DNA from: Rhizopus arrhizus
Taxonomy: Eukaryota; Mucoromycota; Mucoromycetes; Mucorales; Rhizopodaceae
DNA: 64,000 nucleotides
NCBI GenBank assembly: GCA_024220505.1
Contig: JAKZZE010000013.1
Span: 1,178,001 to 1,242,000 of the forward strand
Direction of reading: 5' to 3'
The number at the start of each line of letters is the position of its first letter. The first letter of the stretch is position 1. This document shows positions 38,472 through 49,051 of the stretch, one piece after another. Below the pieces are notes generated by a model. The model made no database searches. It saw only the letters and a program-made list of their open reading frames with translations, and was not told the origin of the DNA. The position numbers and the translations under genes were made by a program.

Positions 38472-41447
38472 CTACAACATATACTTTTCTAGTATATGAG
38501 ACAATGCATTTGTCCACCAGGTTTCTCTTTCAAAATTTGCTTCTGCCACAATCCATCGTGCCTGGTTGCTTTTATGTTCAATTGAATGTCTAAGTTGTCT
38601 TATGAATGTTTCACCCGAGAAATAATAGCCACCACTATTTGAGGAGACGGTCATGATCTGAAGCAAACAAACCCAAGCTTCAATTACATATGGCTTTTCT
38701 TGAGTGATAATACATTCATGTCCAATGGTGACAAGTATGTCAATTAACATCTGCGTACATTGCGTGACAGACCATTCAGATTCATTGATACCAATAAGAT
38801 GAAGTCTGCAAGTCCAATCCAAAATAAATAGCATTATTTTCACAATCAAACGCCATGAATTCACTCTACTTGACATTAATTTCACAATATTGCATACATG
38901 ATAAGCCATATCTCGAACCTCTTCTCCAAGCAATTCAACCATGATTGCAGCATGCGCTGGGTCCTGCAACGGCAACCACTGGGTTAGATAAATGGACACA
39001 AACACACAAAATTTATCCAGATCAGGAAATTCATCCAGTTCGATATCAAAATAGACATCATCCGCTATGCCCGTACTGGTCTCAGTAATCTCTTTGCGTG
39101 CGCAACCAAATAAACTTTGAACGAATTCCTTGCGGCTTGGCTCAATGTTTGTCCAAAATATCCGCCGGTGAAACACTTGAAAGTTTTCAAAGGAAGCCTT
39201 TAGATGAACATAGGCTTTCTTTGAATTGGGTTTTGCAGATAACAAGGGCTGTAGCAGACGATGATGAAGGTATACTGTATCTCCGAGCCGAATAGAGCAA
39301 CGAAGATCAGGATCAAATACACGCTGAATGTTTTCAATGATCTCTTCTAATGACTGGGTATATTTTGGGAATGGCTTTAAACTTGCGGCATTCTTTGTAG
39401 ATCTTAAATATTCAGCGATATTGCGGACCCATTCCACTGGTGGTTTTTGAACAGTAATGTGATCATCATTGTAAACCCGTTTAGAGGATATTCCAATGTC
39501 GTCCAAGGTTCTTTGGTAAAATCTGCGTGGGTAGCCGGTAGTTTTTTGTGTGGGTTGATGATGAATATAGATATCGTCCATTGTTCTTCTTGGTCGTCGC
39601 TTCTTCTTTTTTAAAGGTGCTCGTTGACTGGTATTAGCCTGTGTTGCTCTGTGTGACGATCTCTGCGTTGAGGTTCGGTGAGAGTGATGAGGGATTCTGT
39701 TGTCTTCAACTGCTTCAACCGTGTTTGTGAAATATCTATCAATTGTGCTTGGTCCTTTCAATTGGCCAACTCGTGATCTTTGCCTGAAGGTCTCCAAGCC
39801 ATAATGACGTATATTGTTGTTTTCCGTTGGAATGTCATCGTTATTTACATACTCGGATTGAGAACCAAGGAAGGCATCAAATGGCTGATCTAAACGCGAT
39901 AGTCTATTCTCATCGTCTGTCTTTTTCCTTTTTGAGGTTATTGTCGTACGTTTTACGGATTTCGATGAATTACATCTCATCTCTTCCTCGTTTAACTCAT
40001 CTCGATATACATTTAGGAAAGAGATTGGTAAAACACGTTTGAGTATTTTGTTGTTTTTGCGTAGATCAGCCACTTTAAATCGACGTCTCTTTCTTGGCCG
40101 GTATTCAAAATCATCCTGTACGATAGGCACGATATCATCCTCATCATTTGTTATACTGCTTGTGATACGTCTAGGATGTGTATCAGGTTCAAAATTATCA
40201 GGAAAATCGAAAATAGAATCGTGATCGTGTTGGTCTTGTTCATCTTCTTCGTCAGAATCTATTTTTTGCCGTAACCGTCTACGACGAAGAAAGACAGGTC
40301 CATCATCATCATCACCATCATCATCATCCACTAATATGCTATCAAAACCTTCATCTGTATTGTCCAGTTCAAAGACAGGAGAAATATTCCCTGCGTCATT
40401 TCGTTTGGATTTAGGTTTAGGATCTTTTTCCAAAATATCCTCAAATGCATCAAGTTTATCGTCTACATCCATTGCATGACTTGAACCTTCAGTGTGTCTA
40501 GCGATAATAGGATTGGGATCAAACGCAAAGATGTCAGAGTTTCCTTTCTGGTAGGTTGCCCGAGACGGAGTGCTTTTGTTCTTTCTTCTTTTGCTGTAAG
40601 TAACAATTCCCTTGCTCTTCTTTTCTCATGCATCGGGTTAGATGTTTCTCTTTGATTCATATGGCTAGTGGATGATACGCTCTCAAGCTCATCCTCTATT
40701 ACTACCTTTGGTCCCGAAATCTCTGCAGGTTTCCTTATATCCGTCTCTGGACCCTCTAAGGCACTTTGAGTACACTGAAAGTCCAAGGATGCATCTTCTT
40801 CTACTTCTACCGCATCTGGCACAAATTCTGTATCAGACAAGTCCTGAACATTCTGAGGTTCAACAGAAGAAACCATCCTTCTGACCGAGGTTCCCTTGAG
40901 CATTGTCTTAAATTTTAGTTTCTCTACAGTAAATGGATGCAGCTGAATCTCTTTTCTTTTTCGCAAACTGATCTGAGGGCGGTCCTGGCTTTCTTGTTTC
41001 TTTTCTGCTTCATCGAGACTTATTTCAAGTGTCTGCATACTTTCCAAAAATGAGTGGGTATCATAAAGTTCTTGATCATCTTCTATCCTTTCATCAAGCA
41101 TATCCCTAGCCTTGGTAGACTGTCCTGTTTGTGGTGACTCTGGATCTTCCTTGGTCGTTTCTACGTGTACTGTGATTTCTTGCTGTTCTTCATTAGGTTT
41201 GTTTGATTCTGGTGCGTCTTGCTCTAAAAGGATGGGTGTTTGCTTTGCTTCTAATGAACTGCTGATAGAATCATCAAGATCAAATATTTTGAAAAAGTCT
41301 GTTTCGGTGTCAAGATTTTCTTTTGCGAAATTTTAAATGAGTTTTTAAAACATTTCCATGAAAATTGTGTTTTTACTTTTGTTTATTACCGAGAAGAGAA
41401 TTATTTTCATTATCCTCATCGACTCTCAAAGAATCCTGAGGCTCCAT
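38472..41447 (-). CDS. MMS22: Mms22/Mus7-family DNA repair protein
   Basis: In yeasts Mms22 (Mus7) works with Rtt101-Mms1 ubiquitin ligase to rescue stalled replication forks. Three exons (41390-41447, 40679-41319, 38472-40619) give 948 residues. Evidence: an N-terminal acidic IFDLDDSI region, the family motif SLRKRKEIQLHPFTVEKLKF, KSKGIVTYSKRRK exactly at the second splice junction, SDIFAFDPNPI, and KILKRVLPISFLNVY before a helical C-terminal half. An apparent frame change near 40620 is explained by a 59-nt intron (40620-40678) with GTATCA, CTAAC and AAAAG. The protein is shorter than the roughly 1450-1890 residues I recall for yeast members, so the C-terminal half may be reduced. Assignment is by motif memory. 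Confidence 0.72.
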
Positions 41448-41632
41448 GTTGACATTTACAACAAGCGACTAGAAAAACGCGTAGTAAATTTTCAGTCGCG
41501 ATTCTTATTTTTTTCATCATGTTGTGCTTCAACTCCGCATTTTTTTTTAGTATTCGTCTGCATTTAAGGTGTAAAGACTGTGATCAAGGAATGCTTTTAA
41601 GGCTTTTATTAAAAAAGAGAAATAACAAAAAA

Positions 41633-43286
41633 CTAATTCCACATAAGATACTATCGAAATTAAAAAGGGTAAGTTCTATGCCATAGAGAACAATTATTGT
41701 TATTATTCTTACCTTGGGTGTACTTGAGAATTTCTGGTATCCTTTAATGACTTTATTTACTGATTCCAAAAAGTCCTTTTCGGTAGCAACCTTTCTTCTC
41801 GCACGAATAGCAAACATACCAGCTTCTGTACAAACACTTCTTAATTCAGCACCAGTAGCATTGGGACATAATCTAGCAATCAATTCGTAACGAATATCTC
41901 TTTCTACACTCATACTCTTTGCATGAATCTTCAAAATGTGTGCACGACCTTCTAAATCAGGTAAACCAAATTCCACACGACGATCCAAACGACCAGGTCT
42001 TAACAAAGCAGGATCTAATGTGTCGGGTCTATTTGTAGCCATGAGGACTTTAATATTTCCTCTGGGATCGAAGCCATCCAATTGATTAATCAATTCCAAC
42101 ATTGTACGTTGAACTTCATTATCTCCTCCAGCACCATCATCAAATCTAGCACCACCAATAGCATCCACTTCATCAAAAAAGATAATACAGGCTTTCTTTG
42201 TCCTTGCCATCTCAAACAGTTCTCGAACCATACGTGCACCTTCACCAACATATTTTTGAACAAGTTCCGAACCGATGACACGAATAAAAGTAGCATCTGT
42301 TCGGTTGGCAACTGCACGAGCACAAAGAGTTTTACCTGTACCAGGAGGGCCGTAGAGCAAGACACCCTTGGGAGGGTCAATACCGAGGTTGACAAATCTT
42401 TCAGGTTGAAGAAGTGGTAGTTCAACTACTTCACGAAGACGTTCAATCTGCTCTTTACAACCACCCACATCGCTGTAAGTGACATCTGGTTTCTCTTCTA
42501 CCTGCATCATTGTAACAGAAGGATCAATCTTGGGTGGTAAAGGAATTTGAATTTGATATTTTGTACGGTCAACACTAATATAAAAACGTAAGATACATCA
42601 AACGCTACGTTTTTAAAAGCACTTTTTACCCAACACGCATTCCTTCTTCAATGTCTGTTGGGGAGACATGTCGGACTAATTCCACAACAAACTTTGCAAT
42701 TTGCTTTACGTTGATTACATATTTTGGATCCTCATTGTTTTCTCCCTGAATAATCTTTGTACATCGAGCTACCTGTAAAGGTTGTTCTTCTTGCATTCTT
42801 TGTTTATCAGCTGGAATGTCCCATAAATTAGGTGCAGCTAATCCTGTGTCAGATTCCTTAACACCTGTTTATTCATATTAGAACATGCTTATACAAATAG
42901 ACGCCAAAATTTGCATACTCACCAATATGTTCATTCACACGCTTTTGAATATCTTTAAGATCTTGTTCTAAAGTTTTTAATTCCTTTGTGTAAGGTCCTT
43001 GACCCTATTCGTAATGAATTAGCTTTTTTTTTTTTCAATAGCTGTTAATTGCTTATTTACATATGTTGTTAAAAGCTTAATATCTCCCTCATCCAAAGCT
43101 ATATCAATAGTTTAATGAATACTGAATTCAGTGCTAATTTTTGTGATAGTAACACTTTACCAACTATCTTTTCTTTTTTTTCGTTATCTTCAATGTTTCC
43201 TTCGTCTAAGCAACCAGATTAGATTTCGAATTTTGTTGTATCATGTTTAATTGCTTACACTTTTCCCAATCAGATTTTGGTGGCAT
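41633..43286 (-). CDS. RPT1: 26S proteasome regulatory AAA-ATPase subunit Rpt1
   Basis: Rpt1 (PSMC2) is one of six ATPases in the proteasome base ring that unfold substrates. Seven exons (43259-43286, 43161-43205, 43061-43098, 42923-43004, 42630-42864, 41713-42574, 41633-41650) give 435 residues, matching the 433 of human. Features are [22 protein letters not shown], coiled coil [72 protein letters not shown], Walker A GPPGTGKT, Walker [12 protein letters not shown], and [10 protein letters not shown]. The final exon is only 18 nt (YLMWN plus stop), equivalent to YMTYN in human. Two other exons are under 50 nt. The MMS22 start is about 185 bp downstream on the same strand. Confidence 0.95.
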
Positions 43287-43919
43287 ATTGTATTTATATT
43301 AGATCTTTTTAAAGAGAGAAAAGAAAGAAAAAAAACAAGTGCTGCTCACTTGTTAACTTACGTGTCCTGCTACTGTAGTTCAATCTCCGATACTTTGCTA
43401 TTTTTACGTCATCACTGCCAAACAAAAATTAAATTGCCAATGCGAAAATGGGACACAGATAGGAAAATGGGACAAAGGAGAGACAGAATGTTAGTTTTTT
43501 TTTTTTTGGACGAATAACAATTGATTTTAAAATGTTTAACTTACCTTTTTTGGAAAAAGCGAAAATGGAAATCGGACGAAGCAGTAATTTCTGAAACTAT
43601 TGCTTAAGTTATGAATATTCATCTTCAAAATGGACAGATTTACTTAGTCCCCACTGTGTATATCACAAAATATGAGGTAGAATAAATTTTATGCAAAATG
43701 CTTATTATCTTATTACATTACCTGCCAGTCTATTAATTAAATAGTCAAGAAAAGCATATGACTAGTAATTACGCTGGATCGCCACAAGCTATAGTTTTGA
43801 GATGCTCCAAAGCAATTAATCAATAAATTTTTATTGGTCATTAAGGATTTCAATAGAAAGTAACAGAACTTGAACAAATCTATAAACATTTATTTTCTTT
43901 CTGAAGCTTATAATAGATA
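43287..43919. other. Spacer between RPT1 and the Fanzor locus
   Basis: Contains the RPT1 promoter on the left. On the right is probably the start of inserted element DNA. A GGACAAAGG/GGGACA-type purine stretch near 43450-43490 and poly-T at 43497-43510 are the only notable words. I could not define the left end of the Fanzor element by inverted repeats. Confidence 0.4.
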
Positions 43920-44210
43920 ATGAAGCGAAGATATAAAGATGATCCCGCGAAGAGCTTGTCAACAAAAAGAAAGATTTTAAAGAGTAAGTACCAAAATAAC
44001 ACATTGCGAGGTATCATGTTCCTTACTTTTTTTCAAGAAGTCAATTCTGATAATATATCAGTTACATCTGCTCTGACCACTTCAGTTGCTTCTGGTTCAC
44101 AGGCTTCTACTTCACATGCTTCTACTTCACAGGCTTCTACTTCACATGCTTTTACTTCACAGGCTCCTAGTGCTCTTCCTCCTACCTCCAAAAGATACAG
44201 AAGAAAATAG
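43920..44210 (+). other. Upstream exon or uORF of the Fanzor locus with Ser/Thr-rich repeats
   Basis: A frame opening MKRRYKDDPAKSLSTKRK, probably split by a 54-nt intron (43984-44037, GTAAGT to TTCAAG), then a repeat-rich tail (STSQA/STSHA) ending in SKRYRRK and TAG at 44208-44210. It lies directly before the Fanzor reading frame, in a different frame. It may be an alternatively spliced N-terminal extension (a join would need a non-consensus GTT donor) or a separate short upstream ORF. The basic ends are nuclear-signal-like. Confidence 0.4.
44097..44170 (+). repeat. 15-nt tandem repeat, about five units
   Basis: Direct repeats of a unit like ACTTCACAGGCTTCT alternating with ACTTCACATGCTTCT. 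They are in frame and encode alternating Ser-Thr-Ser-Gln-Ala and Ser-Thr-Ser-His-Ala. The units are adjacent with no spacers, so this is a coding minisatellite, not a CRISPR-type array. Confidence 0.8.
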
Positions 44211-44239
44211 ATAAACAACTTGCTTTGCAGGACTTTACA

Positions 44240-46636
44240 ATGAAAACAAAAAGCAATACAGAAAAGACATGTCCTTCTTGCGGATTGAATACTCACTCAA
44301 GATCATCATCCAACCTTTGCCCAAAAAAGAAGCAAAAGGAGCCATCTCACAATCCTGATGAGAAAAAGGAAACTTTTGCAATCAAATCCTCCTTAAAAAA
44401 TATATGTACGGACACAAGGGTTTATGAAAAGATTGCTTCAGTAGTGGCCTACACAACCAAAGCGATCCACGTAGGCTCACTATTCATGAACTATATTTTT
44501 TTGAAGCTTTTAAACAAGGGGGAACAGGTGCCAATTATTGATCATACCCTTGTCTATTCTATTTTCACTGTTGTAACTGGTAATGGCAAAAAAGTCCCTA
44601 AATACTTTCAAGATTACTTTGTTGAATTTTGCAACGAATGCCAAGTCAATGAAACAATACTGCAATCCCTCAAGAGTATTGGATATTCGTCTATTCTGTC
44701 TATTATGTGTAAGCAATACGATGTTCTCATACGCAACCATGTATGTGAAAACCATGAAAGGAGAACAACCCGCTTTTTTCTGGAAGCTTTTTCAGATATG
44801 TCTTCTCCCTTCTATTGTAAAGGATTATCAGTTGCCCAAAGAAAAGCACTCTCTCACTATGCTTATACATTAAAGCAGAAACAGCAATCAACATGGCCCT
44901 CATATTTAGAAAGAAATCAATGTTTAGAAGAAACCATAGAGAAGATGAATGCATTATGGAGTCGATATCAGACAATGAACTGCGATGCGGAAGACTTGTA
45001 CTCCAAACCTCATGAATTCTTCAAGTGGCTTTTCTATCTTCAGCAAAAGATAAATGAGAAGGTGTATATTATGGAAGAAAACCAGCCACCTTTGCCTCCA
45101 AGTCCTACATTTATATGAAGTTAAAAGAACTCACGTTTACTTCAATACTCAATAGACGAAGCTTCAAGTCTTTACAAGAACAAGTACTGCAAAGCATTAA
45201 TTCAAAAATACCACTAGTGCTTGGGAAAAAATTAGAGAAGCTTGAGCCCCATTTACCTGCTCTTTTGAAATTTATTACAAGTATCCAGTCTAGAATTGAA
45301 GATGGAACATTCACGCCTGCTAAATACACAGATCGGCGAGGTTATCGCTTTTTTTCCATCTTACCTGTATACTCATTTGCGATGAAGTCAATACAAATAG
45401 ATGCCCAAGCTTTCTGGCGACTGTTGAAGCAATCTGGTATTGAAAATATCCCAAAAGGTGTTAAAGATAAATCGGCTCTCTCGGACTTCTACTATAGACT
45501 TTTTAACTTTTCCAAAATGGGATTTCGAACTCGAAAAAGCCTTTCAGAGGGGAAAAAACAATTTCAGTAAGTTAGCTTAGTTGAATTGAAAAATAAGAGC
45601 CTTAATTTAATCAAGTTATACATAGAAACGTTATGTATATCGATGGGTATTCGATTTCTTTCCTTTTTTCTAGAGTTAGGAAGAAAAAACAAATAGACAC
45701 TCTACTGGGAAAACAGCCTGAGGACTTCCTCGAAGATATTGAAAATGGCTGTGAAATTTGGGGAGTAGATCCTGGTGTTGCCACACTTGTAACTGCCGTC
45801 GATACATCCGGAAGGCAAAGGACTACAAGCTTGGACGAGTACTATCACCTGTGGGGCTATAATGATGCGAATTCTATACGAAAAAAACATCAAGAACAAC
45901 ACAAGGCTCAGTTTTTGAAAATTTCTAATTTAAGCTCGTTGAAGACATCCAATATGGCAGAATTTTTAAAAGCTTGCAAAGAAAGACTAAGTTTATATGA
46001 CGATATTACAAGTTACTACAATGAAAAATCTTGGTAAATTAAAACATGATTTTTTTTTTTTACTTGTTTACTTGAGCAACATGCAAAAATCTGTGTAGGT
46101 CGTCAAAGCTGAAGTTCAAATGCTACATGAGAAAACAAAAAGGTGTTCATGAGATCTGTAAGCGCTTCATTCACGGTAGTACCAAATATGATGAAAAAGC
46201 AACTACAGGCGTAAGAATATCTACCAAGAAAGAGAATATATACTATCCTTCTGCTCCCATTGATCACAAAAAAAGATCCAAGAAAACCATCATTGCTTTT
46301 GGTGATGGCATGTTTGGTTCCAGCCTCCGTGGAAATAAATCTGCTCCTGTACGGATGATTAAGAAGGCTATGAAAAAATATTGTGGAAAGCAGCTTGATA
46401 TTTGCATGGTGGATGAATACTTAACAAGCCAAATCTGCAACAAATGCAAGACTAGAAATGTAGACAATGTTGTAACCGCCAAATCAAAACGAAGAGTACA
46501 TACGGCATTGAAGTGTAAGCAAAACAATTGCAATATCATATGGAATCGCGATATCATGGCTGCTCATAATATACTGGATGTATTTTTATTTGCTGCAAAA
46601 AACAAAAATCAGCGTCTTGATGCCTTTGTGCACTAG
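44240..46636 (+). CDS. Fanzor (eukaryotic TnpB-like RNA-guided nuclease)
   Basis: Four exons (44240-45061, 45121-45566, 45674-46033, 46099-46636) join in frame to 721 residues. The N-terminal finger CPSCGLNTHSRSSSNLC is typical of fungal versions; a long helical region and FFSILPVYSFAMKSIQID follow. Catalytic RuvC residues are all present: Asp455 in WGVDPGVATLVTAVD (RuvC-I), Glu649 in CMVDEYLTSQICNKC (RuvC-II) and Asp694 in WNRDIMAAHNIL (RuvC-III). A zinc ribbon lies between the last two (CNKC, CKQNNC). Family knowledge: TnpB and Fanzor use an omega-RNA to cut DNA next to a short target-adjacent motif. An apparent ATGA frame break at 45115 is removed by a 59-nt intron (45062-45120, GTGTAT to ATGAAG). 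No transposase gene is adjacent. The start codon is uncertain; upstream exons may exist. With all motifs intact it may be active. Confidence 0.9.
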
Positions 46637-47768
46637 TTAGATCCCAGTGGCCAGCTTTCCGTGTGATTGATATGACTCTCTCATATTTCCGTACAGTGTA
46701 ATATGAACCAAAGCAAAAAATAAATTTATCCAATTTCCTGAAAGCAAGTTTTGAAAAACTCAGATGTATGCATTTTATTACTAAGTTTTTCAATTCAAAT
46801 AGTCATCTAATCTGGATATACGATGTCTGCAACAGCCTCAAAACCTCTCCAAGCAATACCGTTGCATGCGTCACGCGTTCTTGAAATTAAATCTTGTAGC
46901 AGCTTTTCTTATTTCTTTTCGCAATAAACTAGAGCTGTTTAATAGAGTTCAACCTAGATTAAGACAGAAGGCGTCTGTGGCTCTATTGGGCTCTTTTTCA
47001 ATGGCAATGCTCTTATAGATAAGCGCATTATCCATTATAGCCTAACATCTGTTAAACTGTACTGTTATCCAAAGAATTCATCGTACCATGTACAAAGTTA
47101 AATTAATGTCCTATCATTGTAGCACCTCTGTATTGAGCCCTAACATCAGTCTTATAGCCTCTTATGTCCATTTAATTCTTTGCAAAAGCAAAGAAACTAA
47201 GAGCAAAACCACAGTAATAGTTAATATGAGAAAGCGTGTAAGGATCATATACTTACTTTGGATTATTTCTTGCTTTGTCTTTTTTCATAACAATCAAAAT
47301 TTAAAAGGAAAATCCATCTTTTTTGTAAGAACAAGGAGCCACTGAGAATATAATTAAAAACAAAGGGATCTTTAGCTGCTTGAAGAAACTGTTTGATTTA
47401 AATGACAATAAAAAAATTGCCCCTTAGTGTTACGACAACTGCGCTTTTTAAAGTCATTCATTCAACAAAATCTGCATAGTATAGAAATATACAATTTATT
47501 CGAAAACCCTTTTGGTATGATTTAGAGCACAATAATTTATGTAAATGTAATTAAATTATTTTCTAATAAACAATAATAATCGTATTCTCTTTTAAAGCTT
47601 AATAAGAAAGAGAACACATGAACAAAGCCTATCTCCTTTTTTTTTTTGTTCAGCAAAATAAAAAAATAAATAATAACAACAGCTGATGGATCAATTGTAC
47701 ATTTTTATTATTAACTTCCAAAGCAAGCTTGTCAGTTATATGTGTGTAATAAATAATAAACTAGGATA
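46637..47768. other. 3' flank of the Fanzor gene, candidate omega-RNA region
   Basis: No coding gene was recognised; the 85-codon frame at 47088-47345 shows no domain. About 110 bp after the Fanzor stop is a perfect small hairpin AGTTTTGAAAAACT (near 46747-46760) and a related AGTTTTTCAATT word. In TnpB and Fanzor loci the guide RNA comes from the 3' end of the gene and the element end, so this is where it should be sought. The right end of the element is not defined. Confidence 0.35.
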
Positions 47769-49051
47769 TTAATAAGGTTTTTGTGCTGTAGATCTATGCC
47801 AATTTACATAAGATTTAGCCTGGTGCCATTCTTTCAAAATTTTGCTCATGCAAGCATCGTATCGTTGCTTGTTTTTGTACCAAGGTTTTAAAGATTTAAA
47901 TAGTTGTAAGTGCTGCATTGCAGCTGCTCTTGCATATTCTGAACAAATCACTTGTGATTTGTTATGAACTGATGATTTACTATAACCCCAACCTAATGGA
48001 ACAGATTGAAAATCACTCTGAATGCTTCGGAATCCTGCTGTAGCTAATAAGGAGGATAGTCTTTGTGAAATAAACGGATCATGCTGTAATGAGTAAAATA
48101 CGTCGATCACTAGCAAAAAAAAATAAAGTTCAGTGAGGCTAGATTTAAGGAGTAAATGATTTAATGTTACATTTGTCAATTAAAAACCCCTCTTCGGTTG
48201 GGCTACTTTGTGTTTCGATATCCTGTATTCAATATGAAATCAGCAGTTATTTTTTAAAAGAACAAGGTGCCACTTACAGCTTCAACCAACTCGATCCAAC
48301 CTCCAGGTTTAAGTATCCTAAAGTATTCCTGAATCAGAGGTTCCCAAGTATCGTCTTTCAATTCCCAGTTAGCATCCCTTTGAAAAATATAATCAACGCT
48401 TGCATCTTCAAAAGGAAGACTTGCATCGTTTCTGTCCAAAGTCAAAAATCGACAATTTTTAGGCTTGATATGTTGGGGATACAAGGTAGAATGATCGATA
48501 CCAATGAAGTGTACGTTTGGAAATTGAACAGCCATCTCCATTGTCCAGGTGCCTGAGCCACATCCCATGTCTAGCACGGTCACTCGTTTGACTTTTTTTG
48601 TGTAGGAAAGAAGGGGAGCAGAAAAATCACCATCAAAAGCTGTACGAAGAATATAGTGTTGTGATACCATGCGGTCAATTTCATCCTCATCTTTGGGTAG
48701 GATGCATGTCTCCTTGACGGTGGAAGAGGAGGATCGACTCATGCTGATACCTGATTCTGACTTAGAACAGAAACCGAGGCTTCCTTCAGATCCTTTCCTT
48801 GTCTTTATTGTGTCGATAGTCTTTGTAGGGCTAAGTAAATGATCAGAGATTGCTTTTGCAAATGCTTTTTTGCTTAAATGTGGATCAAGCTTTAAATTGG
48901 CGGGCTGAAGTCCAAATAAGATTTGTTGAATATTATCCTTTTCTCCGTAAACCTTGATATCTTCTTTAGATATCAAAGGTCGTTTAATCAGACTTGCAAA
49001 ACGGTAGGTCATTGAAGGTTCTTGCTCTTTATAAATGGATACACTTGGCAT
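47769..49051 (-). CDS. Class I SAM-dependent methyltransferase
   Basis: Three exons (48278-49051, 48171-48222, 47769-48109) encode 388 residues. The first ~130 residues are low-complexity and serine-rich. The Rossmann-like fold follows: motif I VLDMGCGSGTWTMEMA (SAM-binding glycines), VHFIGIDHSTLYP (acidic residue at the end of beta 2), LPFEDASVDYIFQRD (motif II/III region) and YFRILKPGGWIELVEA (post-II). The middle exon (DIETQSSPTEEGFLIDK) is short. It was found by keeping the frame across the large apparent gap and matches the expected position of helix segments. Family: methyltransferase domain 25/11 type, common in fungal paralogous families. Substrate is unknown. Confidence 0.85.

Noticed and set aside
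40463..40679. Frameshift in MMS22
   Set aside because: A 59-nt intron (40620-40678) with CTAAC branch site and AAAAG acceptor restores frame and the GIVTYSKRR block.
44097..44170. CRISPR-like array
   Set aside because: Units are adjacent, 15 nt, in coding frame and without spacers; the organism is a fungus.
45062..45120. Overlapping stop/start (ATGA) dividing the Fanzor into two ORFs
   Set aside because: A 59-nt intron with GT donor and AG acceptor removes it and restores one frame, matching family layout.
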